Shown here: piece by piece, positions 56,777-64,000 of the stretch
Layout of the letters: each line of letters starts with the position of its first letter
How positions within the stretch are numbered: position 1 is the first letter of the stretch
Source of the DNA: Marinoscillum sp.
GTDB taxonomy: Bacteria > Bacteroidota > Bacteroidia > Cytophagales > Cyclobacteriaceae
Assembly: GCA_024305105.1 (NCBI GenBank)
Contig: JAMWZA010000002.1
Location: 32,034-96,033 of the forward strand
Direction: 5' to 3'
DNA: 64,000 nt
Translations under genes and position numbers: made by a program
The notes under the pieces: model-generated
What the model saw: the letters and a program-made list of their open reading frames with translations, nothing else
The model's database searches: none
What the model was told of the DNA's origin: nothing

Positions 56777-56938
56777 TCAATTTTTCGTGAATAATTCTAA
56801 AATCATTCCCTTTGCTAAATCCCAATTAGAAAATAGGGCATATGCTAATAAGAACGCTACGGCTATTGCTAAATATTCTCTTGTTTTTTTATTCGTCTTG
56901 CTAAAATTCACAAGAAGTACTGAAACAATAAGTCCCAT
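56777..56938 (-). CDS. Possible 53-aa two-helix membrane protein
   Basis: A minus-strand ATG frame reads MGLIVSVLLVNFSKTNKKTR, then EYLAIAVAFLLAYALFSNWD and ends LELFTKN. It lies 9 bases beyond the HepT-remnant stop and 43 bases ahead of the other small frame. The pattern of helix, basic turn, helix and charged tail is plausible. The plus-strand frame opposite it looks like the shadow. Confidence 0.35.
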   Translation of the reverse strand: MGLIVSVLLVNFSKTNKKTREYLAIAVAFLLAYALFSNWDLAKGMILELFTKN

Positions 56939-56946
56939 TCTAACTG

Positions 56947-57276
56947 CTATAATTGTCGCAGATTCTGCTGTAAAGTGGGTAAGTCATTTTCGATGATATC
57001 CCATACAATCTGAAGGTCAACACCAAAGTATTCATGAATCAGGCGATTTCAGTACCCTCTTAATTGAGCCCAGGGAATAGACGGATTTGTGGATTGAAAA
57101 TGTGTACTTATTCTAGTTGAAGCTTCTCCAATTATTTCGAAATTTCGAACGACAGCATCGACCGTCTTTTGATCTTCCAAAAATTCAGAAGCACTTAAGC
57201 CATCCGTATAAGTCAAAACTCGACTTGTAGCTTCGAGCATATCCAGAATCAAGAGATGATTATCTCGCTTAGACAT
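56947..57276 (-). pseudogene. HepT-like HEPN toxin with in-frame stop at the catalytic Arg codon
   Basis: The frame opens with MSKRDNHLLILDMLEATSRV and runs to TGA at 57051-57049. Reading on in the same frame gives NRLIHEYFGVDLQIVWDIIE and NDLPTLQQNLRQL up to TAG at 56947, a complete DUF86/HepT protein of 109 codons. In relatives the sequence is G-x-R-N-R-L-I-H-E-Y, where R-x4-H is the HEPN RNase motif; here the Arg codon is TGA (a CGA-to-TGA change would do it). The His and Tyr (the site AMPylated by MntA) are intact beyond the stop. The shortened 75-aa product lacks the whole active site. Confidence 0.85.
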
Positions 57277-57559
57277 AAATCAACTCTGATTCAATCGCCT
57301 CAAAATACCTTGGTTTTATCCCATTTCTTGAAACCATATCCACTTTTTGCCCGAGAGCTTTCTCTAGTTCATCCGCCAAATCAATAAAGCGAGATCCAAT
57401 TTGACCGTTTAACTCGACCAATAAGTCAATATCACTTTCAGACGTTTGTTCTGACCTGGCATAAGATCCAAAAAGAGCCATGGAAGCAATGGGATACGTG
57501 TTGGACAAACTTTCCTTTATTTCATTCAGCTGACTCAGTATTTCTTCCCTGCTAGACAT
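57269..57559 (-). CDS. mntA: MntA-like nucleotidyltransferase antitoxin
   Basis: The 96-aa protein has the minimal nucleotidyltransferase motif GSYARSEQTSESDIDLLVEL (G-S-x10-D-x-D) and a short helical tail. In the MntA/HepT system it AMPylates a tyrosine of HepT and so neutralises the RNase. It overlaps the HepT gene by 8 bases. It appears intact although its partner is broken. Confidence 0.9.
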   Translation of the reverse strand: MSSREEILSQLNEIKESLSNTYPIASMALFGSYARSEQTSESDIDLLVELNGQIGSRFIDLADELEKALGQKVDMVSRNGIKPRYFEAIESELIYV

Positions 57560-57609
57560 ACTTCAAATCTAATTAAGTCAGTATAATTACGGGTCTTTTA
57601 GCCGTTCGC

Positions 57610-58005
57610 TCAATCAACAGGTGTCCAGCGAATGGTGACTTCTTGCTTACCCCACTCTCGCGCTTTGGCTTCATTGACACCCATGTAGATGTCGATTTTC
57701 TTCGTCCATCTGCGATTCATTTTATCCAGTACTTTATACGTACCATCTAGTCCATCTATTGAGACCTCCAGTTCATGATAAAACCCCGAATCAAGCAAAT
57801 CCCGAGAAATAGCAATCGCTTTCATGCCTGGCTCCAGGGAATCCCCCCAGGCCGTAATGGCCGGATCATTGGCCGTTTGTGCTTTCAGCGAATTGTAAGC
57901 TGTAGCTGTTACTTCCATGGACCGGGTAGGCTCACTAGTGCATGATAATAACATGATTAATAGAATGACTGGTAGGTAATAAATGGCATTGCGTATATAA
58001 TTCAT
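57610..58005 (-). CDS. 3D-domain lipoprotein
   Basis: The 131-aa protein has a lipoprotein signal (LLIMLLSC, Cys at about residue 22) and a 3D (three-Asp) domain of the kind in RlpA- and MltA-like proteins. VTATAYNSLKAQT opens it, AISRDLLDSGF is the middle, and YKVLDKMNRRWTKKIDIYMG holds the D..D pair. Such domains bind or cut peptidoglycan. It is not coupled to its neighbours and could be a core gene in the island. Confidence 0.82.
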   Translation of the reverse strand: MNYIRNAIYYLPVILLIMLLSCTSEPTRSMEVTATAYNSLKAQTANDPAITAWGDSLEPGMKAIAISRDLLDSGFYHELEVSIDGLDGTYKVLDKMNRRWTKKIDIYMGVNEAKAREWGKQEVTIRWTPVD

Positions 58006-58111
58006 AGTTATTCAACATGCTGTTAAGGACGAATGTTAAATGAAAGGTTTAAACCTAGAACAATACTGAATAAGCCTTGCGCCCTTCAAACAGCTTCTAA
58101 AAAACGCACCT

Positions 58112-58459
58112 TTATCCCCTACCGCTAACCCTGTAATACCCCTTCACCAAAAACAGCGCCCAACCCGTGTAAGCCACCAGTGGAATGAAAAAGAGCAACA
58201 ATGGAATACGCAAAAAATTACCTTCCATCTTCTCCAACAACTGGAAATAAAACCGGCCACCTACCACCAGACCAAACCCATAGGGAACGGGCAGCAGAAT
58301 CCCAGCCATATAATCCTCCACCGATAGCTCCCACCCTGCAATGTTGGTGTAAACCAATAAAAATACAATCACCAACAGGGAAAGAATCAAACCGGCGATG
58401 ATCTCCGTTTGAATAAACCTCCTTTTCAAATAGGGTTTTTCAAGGCCAGGTTGATTCAT
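58112..58459 (-). CDS. Small three-helix membrane protein coupled to hipA
   Basis: The 115-aa protein has three hydrophobic segments (residues about 18-40, 50-70 and 83-105). Its ATG overlaps the hipA stop by 4 bases (ATGA), so it is translated with hipBA. I do not recognise it. A third, membrane-bound partner is not part of classical HipBA. Confidence 0.65.
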   Translation of the reverse strand: MNQPGLEKPYLKRRFIQTEIIAGLILSLLVIVFLLVYTNIAGWELSVEDYMAGILLPVPYGFGLVVGGRFYFQLLEKMEGNFLRIPLLLFFIPLVAYTGWALFLVKGYYRVSGRG

Positions 58460-59685
58460 TGAATGCTCGATAAGGTTTTGTTAACAATTATGGTCGACTC
58501 CTTACTTACTCCTGCCTCCTTTGCAAATTCCTTCCAGTTGCTGACGCTTTCCCGAACCTCCTCGATGATTGCCAGAGGTTTGGCAACCTGAAACTTTTCT
58601 CCAAGTTTTTTGAGTTGAGCAGTGCCCGGCTTCCGACCTTCACCCATTACCAAGGAAGAGTGCTCACCACCTGGACCGTAGGAGAAGGTCAGATCATACG
58701 CCGGAGCAAACGTCCATTCGCCCTGAGCGTCCATTAAAAACGAAAAGTTTTTGCTGTGGTCATCCCGATTGTGAGCAAACACATTAAAAACGGCCAACCG
58801 AAACACCTCTTGTACCTGTTTCATGTCTCGGGTCAATGCCATGGTCGCTCGAAGTAAGTTCTCATAGTCCAGGCTCGGAATTCGATGGTCCGCATGCAAC
58901 AATCCTGCTGCGGTGTGCATGTGCACGCGTTTTCCTTCCTGCCGGTCAAATCTTTTCACCCCAAAATAGGTCTTACCCAATGATTGTTGAAAGAGCCGGG
59001 TTTCCGGCATAGTCACTCCAGCGACTTTGGCCATAAGCGCATACGCATACTCGATGTGTGCAATGTCCTTCTGATCTAGCGAGGAAGGAAATTTAACCAT
59101 CCATGGCTCATATCCTGTAGGTTGTTCAGACAAGCCATGGATCAGTTTATCTTCGGATGCATTGTAACCAACCAGTACTTTGGGTCTGGCACCTGCAGAA
59201 CTCCCTCCCAGCTCCAACAATTCACTTAGCATATCAGTAGCATCTCCTTCCAGCACTTTGTTGACCTCTTGCTCAATCGTGATGAGGTTTAAATAGTCAA
59301 GATTCTCTGGCGCCTCGGAATAATCTGGGGAATAGGTCAGCGCACCCATGGCATGTTGACCAACATGAGCGAGTCGATCAAATGGCGTCAAACTTTGGTG
59401 AGCTACACCATGCGCCTGAACGGCACGATCCAACAAAAGACGGCCCCAACCATCCGGCAGAGAATCGTTAAAAACACCAAACAATCCTTCGAACACACGA
59501 TCTTCACTTAACTGAGCACCGGTTTTTAATTGCAGCTTAAACGGAGAAATTTCAATTCCTCTGCGAATAAATTCGGGATCGTATTCAAAGTAAATTTTTC
59601 CTTGATATAGCGCCAGCCGACCCACGGGGACGGTTTCTCCCAGGTGAATGGATACGTGAATTAATTCTACGGGCTTCAGCTTCAT
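58456..59685 (-). CDS. hipA: HipA-family serine/threonine kinase toxin
   Basis: The 409-aa protein has the HipA N-terminal subdomain (VPVGRLALYQGKIYFEYDPE, FNDSLPDGWGRLLLDR), the glycine-rich regulatory loop LGGSSAGARPKVLVG, the catalytic loop VFAHNRDDHSKNFSF and the metal-binding D in FAPAYDLTF. In Escherichia coli HipA phosphorylates GltX and triggers dormancy. All kinase residues appear intact and the length is near normal (about 410-440). It overlaps hipB by 4 bases. Confidence 0.93.
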   Translation of the reverse strand: MKLKPVELIHVSIHLGETVPVGRLALYQGKIYFEYDPEFIRRGIEISPFKLQLKTGAQLSEDRVFEGLFGVFNDSLPDGWGRLLLDRAVQAHGVAHQSLTPFDRLAHVGQHAMGALTYSPDYSEAPENLDYLNLITIEQEVNKVLEGDATDMLSELLELGGSSAGARPKVLVGYNASEDKLIHGLSEQPTGYEPWMVKFPSSLDQKDIAHIEYAYALMAKVAGVTMPETRLFQQSLGKTYFGVKRFDRQEGKRVHMHTAAGLLHADHRIPSLDYENLLRATMALTRDMKQVQEVFRLAVFNVFAHNRDDHSKNFSFLMDAQGEWTFAPAYDLTFSYGPGGEHSSLVMGEGRKPGTAQLKKLGEKFQVAKPLAIIEEVRESVSNWKEFAKEAGVSKESTIIVNKTLSSIQ

Positions 59686-59957
59686 TTCGCTTTTTGCTTA
59701 AGGATATCATCCAAAGACCTTGGCTCTGGATCAGGACTGAAAAGCTTATCAAAATCATCTAAGCTATTGAGAACCAACGCTACTTTTAACAACGACTCTA
59801 GCGAAATCTTACCTGTCGTTTCAAATCGCTTGATGCTACCAAAGGACACACCGGATTTGTCTGCAAGCTCTTCCTGCGAAAGCTTGCGGTGTTTTCGCTT
59901 TTTCTTTGCTTTGAAAGCAATTTCTTTAAGTAGCTCTGATGGTAACCTCGGTATCAT
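59682..59957 (-). CDS. hipB: HipB-like XRE-family antitoxin
   Basis: The 91-aa protein has a helix-turn-helix (KLSQEELADKSGVSFGSIKR) after a basic stretch (KAKKKRKHR), and a C-terminal tail that may contact HipA. It should bind the palindromes upstream of its own gene and repress the operon. ATG 59957 lies only 4 bases from the first palindrome. Confidence 0.88.
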   Translation of the reverse strand: MIPRLPSELLKEIAFKAKKKRKHRKLSQEELADKSGVSFGSIKRFETTGKISLESLLKVALVLNSLDDFDKLFSPDPEPRSLDDILKQKAK

Positions 59958-59961
59958 ATTG

Positions 59962-60016
59962 GATAATATATTATCTAAATATAACCAAAAACAACCTAAA
60001 CAGATAATATATTAGC
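59962..60016. promoter_or_regulatory. Paired hipB operators
   Basis: GATAATATATTATC at 59962-59975 is a perfect 14-bp palindrome. GATAATATATTAGC at 60003-60016 matches it at 12 of 14 bases. Their starts are 41 bases apart, about four helical turns, so both face the same side of the DNA. A TATATTTA sequence (one base off the -7 consensus) lies between them on the minus strand, so HipB bound there would cover the promoter. Confidence 0.7.
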
Positions 60017-60021
60017 TAATA

Positions 60022-60390
60022 TTAATTTATAAGACTTGCCCTCCACTCGATCGTTACCAAAACAAAGACAATAATCGCTTCTCCAATGAAATATCCAATT
60101 CCATAGACTGAGAGGTGTTGTAAGTATTGGTAAACGAAATAGAGGGTAATGATGGTGTATAGAAAATTAGCAATGGCAATGAACCTCAAAAAAGGAGCAG
60201 CAGCTGTCTGCACTTTTAAATAGCAGGTAAAAGAATACAAAAAGAACAACGAGGCAACAGCGGAAAGCGGAAAGAGTACCTGAGAAGGCATTCCGAAAAT
60301 GTGTTCGGCTCTGACCAAAACCACTCCCAACATGAATGCGGAAAGAAGTGCGCCCATACTGTCAATCAAAAATAATTTGCGTGGAGTCAT
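60022..60390 (-). CDS. Four-helix membrane protein, unknown
   Basis: Translated from ATG 60390 the protein has 122 aa (MTPRKLFLIDSMGALLSAFM onward) and four hydrophobic helices, ending VTIEWRASLIN. An in-frame ATG at 60405 would add five residues. The start with M-T-P-R-K-L-F-L-I-D and the helix layout recall a small conserved Bacteroidota membrane family without known function. It lies upstream of the hip operators on the same strand but is probably a separate unit. Confidence 0.75.
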   Translation of the reverse strand: MTPRKLFLIDSMGALLSAFMLGVVLVRAEHIFGMPSQVLFPLSAVASLFFLYSFTCYLKVQTAAAPFLRFIAIANFLYTIITLYFVYQYLQHLSVYGIGYFIGEAIIVFVLVTIEWRASLIN

Positions 60391-60531
60391 AAAAAAGGAA
60401 CACATAACTAAGCGAACTGTTGATCAGTTAAAATAGCATTTTGAAATTTAAAGCTGATCGAAATGCGGGGAAGCTCATCCAAGATCAACTCTTGATCCCA
60501 ATAAACCCTTCTAGAGTCTATTGAAAAAGTA

Positions 60532-60557
60532 AAGCCCCGCTGATCCGGGCGGGGCTT
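60532..60557 (-). terminator. Hairpin with T-rich side on the minus strand
   Basis: AAGCCCCGC pairs with GCGGGGCTT around an 8-base loop. On the minus strand it is followed by TACTTTTT, so it could end a short minus-strand transcript from the -7 box at 60582-60575; on the plus strand no T-run follows. Confidence 0.5.
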
Positions 60558-60612
60558 CTATTGATGGGAATTTTCAAACCTAACCTAACCTATTTATCAG
60601 TAACCCATCAAG

Positions 60613-60620
60613 TATTTTTG
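60613..60620 (+). promoter_or_regulatory. Candidate -7 box, plus strand
   Basis: TATTTTTG is an exact match to TAnnTTTG. If it serves the oxidoreductase gene the leader would be about 340 bases. Confidence 0.3.
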
Positions 60621-60872
60621 CTCATATACTGCTTAAAACAACCGTAGTGTATAAACCACTTACTCTGTTGTCTGTCAGATATTTAATATACGTAAGTCGT
60701 ATGAATTTAGATTCCAATTTCGACGTATTGTATAAACTCCATTACCGCTCAGGAAGTTCATTGATACCATCAATTACCAGGCACTTGTGCTCCTAATTTG
60801 TCTTGTAACAAATCCAACCAGTTATATAAACCCGAAAGTCTGTTAGAGATCAAGTCATAAATAACATGAAAG

Positions 60873-60888
60873 TGTCAACGGATTGACA
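60873..60888. promoter_or_regulatory. Palindromic operator TGTCA-N6-TGACA
   Basis: TGTCAA-CGGA-TTGACA is a perfect 16-bp inverted repeat whose end lies 76 bases upstream of the oxidoreductase ATG. The TGTCA-N6-TGACA layout is like sites of the Crp/Fnr family (for example TGTGA-N6-TCACA). A redox or oxygen-responsive regulator would suit the genes behind it, but that is inference. Confidence 0.5.
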
Positions 60889-60964
60889 TAGCTTCATCAA
60901 GTCGTAGAACAATCGGTATATTCGATATCAAACCAGCTATTTTTAGCTAACTAAGTTTTTGTAC

Positions 60965-62296
60965 ATGTCACATATTGTTATTCTTGGAAACGGCATAGCC
61001 GGGATTACGGCAGCTCGACACATTCGCAAGTTGAGTGACGATCCCATCACCGTGATCAGTGGAGAGTCGGACTATTTCTTTAGCCGCACGGCACTGATGT
61101 ACATCTACATGGGACACATGAAGTATGAACACACTAAACCATATGAAGACTGGTTCTGGGAGAAAAATAAAATCACACTCAAAAGAGCCTGGATTGAAAA
61201 AGTAGACTTCAACGAGAAAAAGTTAGTCTCACATAAGGGAACAGAAGTAACTTATGATAAGCTCATCCTGGCTACAGGAAGTCAATCCAACAAATTCGGA
61301 TGGCCCGGACAAGATCTGGAGGGAGTTCAAGGGCTTTACAGCCTTCAGGATCTGGAAAAAATGGAAGCCTCTACCAAAAATGTGAAAAATGCAGTGGTCA
61401 TCGGTGGTGGATTAATTGGTATAGAAATGGCTGAAATGCTCCACAGCCGAGGCATTCATGTTACCTATCTGATTCGCGAATCTCATTTTTGGGGAAATGT
61501 GCTGCCTGAAGGAGAAGCCCAGCTCATAGACAATCACCTAAAAGAACACGGAATTGATCTTCGAAAAGAAACGGAACTGGAAGAAATAATTGATGATGGG
61601 TCTGGTAAAGTTGGAGCTGTAAAAACTAAGAGTGGAGAAACCATCCCTTGCGAGTTTGTTGGGTTGACTGTTGGGGTTCACCCCAATATCAACTTATTCA
61701 AAAACACCAATTTAGAAACCGATCGAGGCATTCTCGTCGACGACTTCCTGCAAACCAACATCACTGATGTGTATGCGTTGGGCGATTGTGCTCAACTAAA
61801 ACACCCTCCAGCGCACAGAAGAGCAATTGAAGCAGTATGGTATGTCGGACGCATGATGGGCGAAACAGTAGCTCATACCGTCACTGGAAATCCCACGAAA
61901 TACATTCCAGGAATCTGGTTTAACTCCGCCAAGTTCTTTGATATCGAGTATCAGACCTATGGCATGGTTACACCCGAACGAAGTGACGATCAGCAACCCT
62001 TCTATTGGGAATGTGACGATGGAAAAAAATGCATTCACATCGTGTTTAACACCACTACCAAAGAAGTCGATGGGATCAATACGTTTGGCATCCGCCAGCG
62101 ACATGACGTGTGGGACAAATGGCTCACCGAAAAACGCACCATTGAGTATGTGGTTCAAAACCTGAAGAAGGCCAATTTCGACCCTGAATTCTTTAAGCGC
62201 TATGAAGGCGACATTCAAAAACAGTTCAACTCACAGTTTGAAGGCAATGTACGAATCACCAAACCCACATTCTTCCAACGTTTACTCAACTCGTAA
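60965..62296 (+). CDS. FAD-dependent NAD(P)H oxidoreductase
   Basis: The 443-aa protein has two Rossmann motifs: HIVILGNGIAGITAARHIR at the N-terminus for FAD and AVVIGGGLIGIEMAEML near residue 150 for NAD(P)H. DVYALGDCAQL is the second FAD contact. This is the pyridine nucleotide-disulfide type class that includes rubredoxin and nitrite reductase-type subunits. The C-terminal 130 residues are not a known cofactor domain. ATG 60965 is preferred over a TTG at 60959. The membrane 4Fe-4S protein follows after 15 bases and probably exchanges electrons with it. Confidence 0.88.
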   Translation: MSHIVILGNGIAGITAARHIRKLSDDPITVISGESDYFFSRTALMYIYMGHMKYEHTKPYEDWFWEKNKITLKRAWIEKVDFNEKKLVSHKGTEVTYDKLILATGSQSNKFGWPGQDLEGVQGLYSLQDLEKMEASTKNVKNAVVIGGGLIGIEMAEMLHSRGIHVTYLIRESHFWGNVLPEGEAQLIDNHLKEHGIDLRKETELEEIIDDGSGKVGAVKTKSGETIPCEFVGLTVGVHPNINLFKNTNLETDRGILVDDFLQTNITDVYALGDCAQLKHPPAHRRAIEAVWYVGRMMGETVAHTVTGNPTKYIPGIWFNSAKFFDIEYQTYGMVTPERSDDQQPFYWECDDGKKCIHIVFNTTTKEVDGINTFGIRQRHDVWDKWLTEKRTIEYVVQNLKKANFDPEFFKRYEGDIQKQFNSQFEGNVRITKPTFFQRLLNS

Positions 62297-62311
62297 CCAC
62301 TAAGGCAACAC

Positions 62312-63865
62312 ATGAAATCAATCAGATATACCGGACTCCTTCTATTCTTATTTTCATTCTTCTTGTTCTTAGGGCTCTTTTTCATGTCTTCCTATACGTT
62401 ATCGGAGACTGACTACCGATCGATTGTCAAAACGGAACACCAGGAGGTATTGGATGTAAAGTTTGAATCCATCATCGATCAGACATATTCGCTCAGCATT
62501 CCTTTTGTCAATGCGGTAAATGGAGCCATCGATGAGGTGAACACTAAAATGCGTGCAGAGCAGCAATGGGACAAGGTTATTTATGACCAGTATGCCAGTA
62601 GCCTGACACGAGCTGCCACCAAAGGGTTGATAAAAGAGCAAACTACACTCTTATTCATACTTGTATTTGTAGTCGGTTGCGCAGGAGCCATGATGTTCAT
62701 TCTGCCACAGGTAAAGCTGGCCGGTCCCGCAGGAATTAAAAACAATGGCATTTACCACAACGCACTGAATAACCGGGGATGGGTCGGCATTCTGATTGGA
62801 GCGCTATTGATCATTTTTTACATACTACTCTATTTCTATGATGCTTACATTATGAACTGGATCATCTTAGTCGATCCTGTTCAGAAACTCATCAACCCAT
62901 CCGCTACAGCAAGTCAGTGGTTCCTTTATGGTTTCCTATACACTTTTGCCGTGGTAGTAATGGGAGTGCGGATGATCATCAAATACCGTCACAGCAAGTA
63001 CCAAATCTTTCGCACCCTATCGGTGATGTTCTTTCAGCTGGCCATCGCTTTTCTGCTACCTGAAATTCTCGTTCGACTCAATCAACCTTATTTTGATTTC
63101 AAAAACATGTGGCCGTTGGATTATGATTTCTTTGACGCATGGCATATCAACACCCTCACCTCGGCTGGTGGTTTAGGGATTTTCATGTTCGCCTGGGGGA
63201 TTACACTTTTCGCTGTGGGCGTACCTGTTTTTGTCTTTTTCTTTGGTAAGCGATGGTACTGCTCGTGGGTATGTGGCTGTGGCGGATTGGCTGAAACTGC
63301 TGGTGATTCATTCCGTCAGTTGTCTGATAAATCACTCAAAGCCTGGCAAATCGAACGTTACCTTGTGCATGGCGTGCTCGTCTTTGCCGTGATCATGACC
63401 GGCGGTGTTCTGTATTCCTTTATTACAGGCTCCAACACCTTGCTCGGACTCGACACCTACACGTTCCTAAGAAAACCTTACGGCTTTCTGATAGGCTCGA
63501 TGTTCTCTGGAGTCATTGGCACAGGTTTCTACCCGCTAATGGGAAATCGGGTATGGTGTCGGTTTGGATGTCCGCTGGCTGCTTACCTTGGACTCGTTCA
63601 GCGATTTAAATCAAAATTCAGAATCACCACCAATGGCGGACAGTGCATCTCCTGTGGGAATTGTTCGACCTATTGTGAAATGGGTATCGATGTAAGGTGG
63701 TATGCTCAGCGTGGGCAAAACATCATCAGATCTAGCTGTGTTGGCTGTGGCGTTTGTTCATCAGTTTGCCCAAGAGGTGTACTAAATCTTGAAAACAGAG
63801 ATGAAGAAGGCCGGTTTAATGAGCCCATTCTAATTGGAAATAACAGCATTAAAATAGAAAGCTAA
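62312..63865 (+). CDS. Membrane 4Fe-4S electron-transfer protein, NapH/NosR-like
   Basis: The 517-aa protein has an N-terminal helix, a periplasmic part (residues about 30-110), five or six further helices, the NapH-type cysteine motifs WYCSWVCGCGG and VWCRFGCPLAA, and two C-terminal 4Fe-4S motifs (CISCGNCSTYCEMG and CVGCGVCSSVCPRG). Such proteins move electrons across or along the inner membrane in NapH, NosR, CcoG or RnfB-like systems. With the FAD oxidoreductase it likely forms an NAD(P)H-fed electron line; the acceptor is not in the window. Confidence 0.88.
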   Translation: MKSIRYTGLLLFLFSFFLFLGLFFMSSYTLSETDYRSIVKTEHQEVLDVKFESIIDQTYSLSIPFVNAVNGAIDEVNTKMRAEQQWDKVIYDQYASSLTRAATKGLIKEQTTLLFILVFVVGCAGAMMFILPQVKLAGPAGIKNNGIYHNALNNRGWVGILIGALLIIFYILLYFYDAYIMNWIILVDPVQKLINPSATASQWFLYGFLYTFAVVVMGVRMIIKYRHSKYQIFRTLSVMFFQLAIAFLLPEILVRLNQPYFDFKNMWPLDYDFFDAWHINTLTSAGGLGIFMFAWGITLFAVGVPVFVFFFGKRWYCSWVCGCGGLAETAGDSFRQLSDKSLKAWQIERYLVHGVLVFAVIMTGGVLYSFITGSNTLLGLDTYTFLRKPYGFLIGSMFSGVIGTGFYPLMGNRVWCRFGCPLAAYLGLVQRFKSKFRITTNGGQCISCGNCSTYCEMGIDVRWYAQRGQNIIRSSCVGCGVCSSVCPRGVLNLENRDEEGRFNEPILIGNNSIKIES

Positions 63866-63870
63866 AACAG

Positions 63871-63932
63871 ACTAACTCAAAAGACACAGAACACAACTTT
63901 AGAATTTCAGTGCCTGTTCCTTTTGAGTTAGT
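63871..63932. terminator. Long-loop inverted repeat after the 4Fe-4S gene
   Basis: ACTAACTCAAAAG and CTTTTGAGTTAGT are exact 13-bp inverted copies separated by 36 bases, beginning 5 bases after the stop codon. The T-tail is weak (GTTTATT). It may act as a terminator or a 3' stabiliser. Confidence 0.5.
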
Positions 63933-64000
63933 TTATTAGTAGCAAACGACTAAATTTTAATCATAATTAAAAAGTGTATTTAACCGAAATAAGAAAAGGT

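Larger units (their letters stand above)
60406..60872. other. Intergenic stretch with opposed -7 boxes and a hairpin
   Basis: No gene is seen. It holds a GC-rich hairpin (60532-60557), a minus-strand TAGGTTTG box (60582-60575) inside a CCTAACCTAACCTA run, and a plus-strand TATTTTTG box (60613-60620). ATACG-TAAGT-CGTAT near 60702 is a short inverted repeat. A long leader to the oxidoreductase gene is possible. Confidence 0.45.

Noticed and set aside
56787..56996. Plus-strand frame of 69 codons
   Set aside because: It overlaps the 3' part of the HepT remnant and the minus-strand small frame, which have better protein character; no family pattern was seen in it.
57049..57051. Selenocysteine at the HepT TGA
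   Set aside because: The position is Arg in relatives, no SECIS-like hairpin is evident after it, and no selenoprotein function is known for HepT. A nonsense mutation is simpler.
60613..60964. Riboswitch ahead of the oxidoreductase gene
   Set aside because: The leader would be long, but I could not find the conserved blocks of any riboswitch class that I know.

Overview
The window looks like a chromosome segment of a Bacteroidota bacterium, most likely of the Cytophagales/flexibacter type. The main signs are type IX secretion genes (porQ and a PorE-like OmpA protein), a GH3-family protein, an ABC-permease/M1-peptidase fusion, a LytS/LytTR pair, a BtuG-like lipoprotein, weak or absent Shine-Dalgarno sequences, and several copies of the Bacteroidota -7 promoter box TAnnTTTG. 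No rRNA, tRNA, insertion sequence or CRISPR array was seen.

Region 1 (1-24.2 kb) is core housekeeping DNA. It holds the tail of an SPFH protein, a small membrane protein coupled to an Arc-like protein, a PaaE-type reductase, purB, pyrB-pyrR, a GT9 glycosyltransferase, a SixA-like phosphatase, glutaminase and a sterol desaturase-like hydroxylase. A protein-quality and envelope block follows: lon-porQ-hslU, a PorE-like OmpA protein, GH3-dxr-rseP, an HtrA protease and dnaA.

Region 2 (24.4-37.8 kb) is a vitamin B12 neighbourhood. An unusual methylmalonyl-CoA mutase of 1000 aa joins a MutA-like barrel to a complete large subunit. The MeaB chaperone lies 2.7 kb away, with a CHASE2 protein and a FecR-like secreted protein between them. 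Next come a BtuG-like lipoprotein and a BtuB-like receptor behind a clear cobalamin riboswitch, and a divergent btuFCD operon. The cofactor user, its repair GTPase and the whole uptake route sit together.

Region 3 (37.9-51.3 kb) holds a DUF547 protein, an SLC13 transporter-kinase-regulator-porin operon, ttcA, a LytTR/LytS pair, and an ABC ATPase with a 1205-aa permease/M1-peptidase fusion.

Region 4 (51.3-60.4 kb) is an accessory island, visibly richer in A+T around 52.4-55.5 kb. It begins with a DUF433/DUF5615 toxin-antitoxin pair lying between the real 3' end of the M1 fusion gene and a second, about 93% identical copy of that 3' end. Next are three co-oriented genes (a membrane protein, a SIR2-like protein and an SPFH protein), with a shared short repeat in both gaps between them. 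Then come a frameshifted gene remnant, a minisatellite with a 21-bp period, a MntA/HepT pair whose HepT carries a stop at the catalytic arginine codon, a 3D-domain lipoprotein, and a hipB-hipA-membrane-protein operon with two palindromic operators 41 bp apart. Region 5 (60.4-64 kb) has a regulatory intergenic stretch with a TGTCA-N6-TGACA palindrome ahead of an FAD oxidoreductase and a membrane 4Fe-4S protein.

All identifications come from reading the sequence and from memory of protein families; no search was run.
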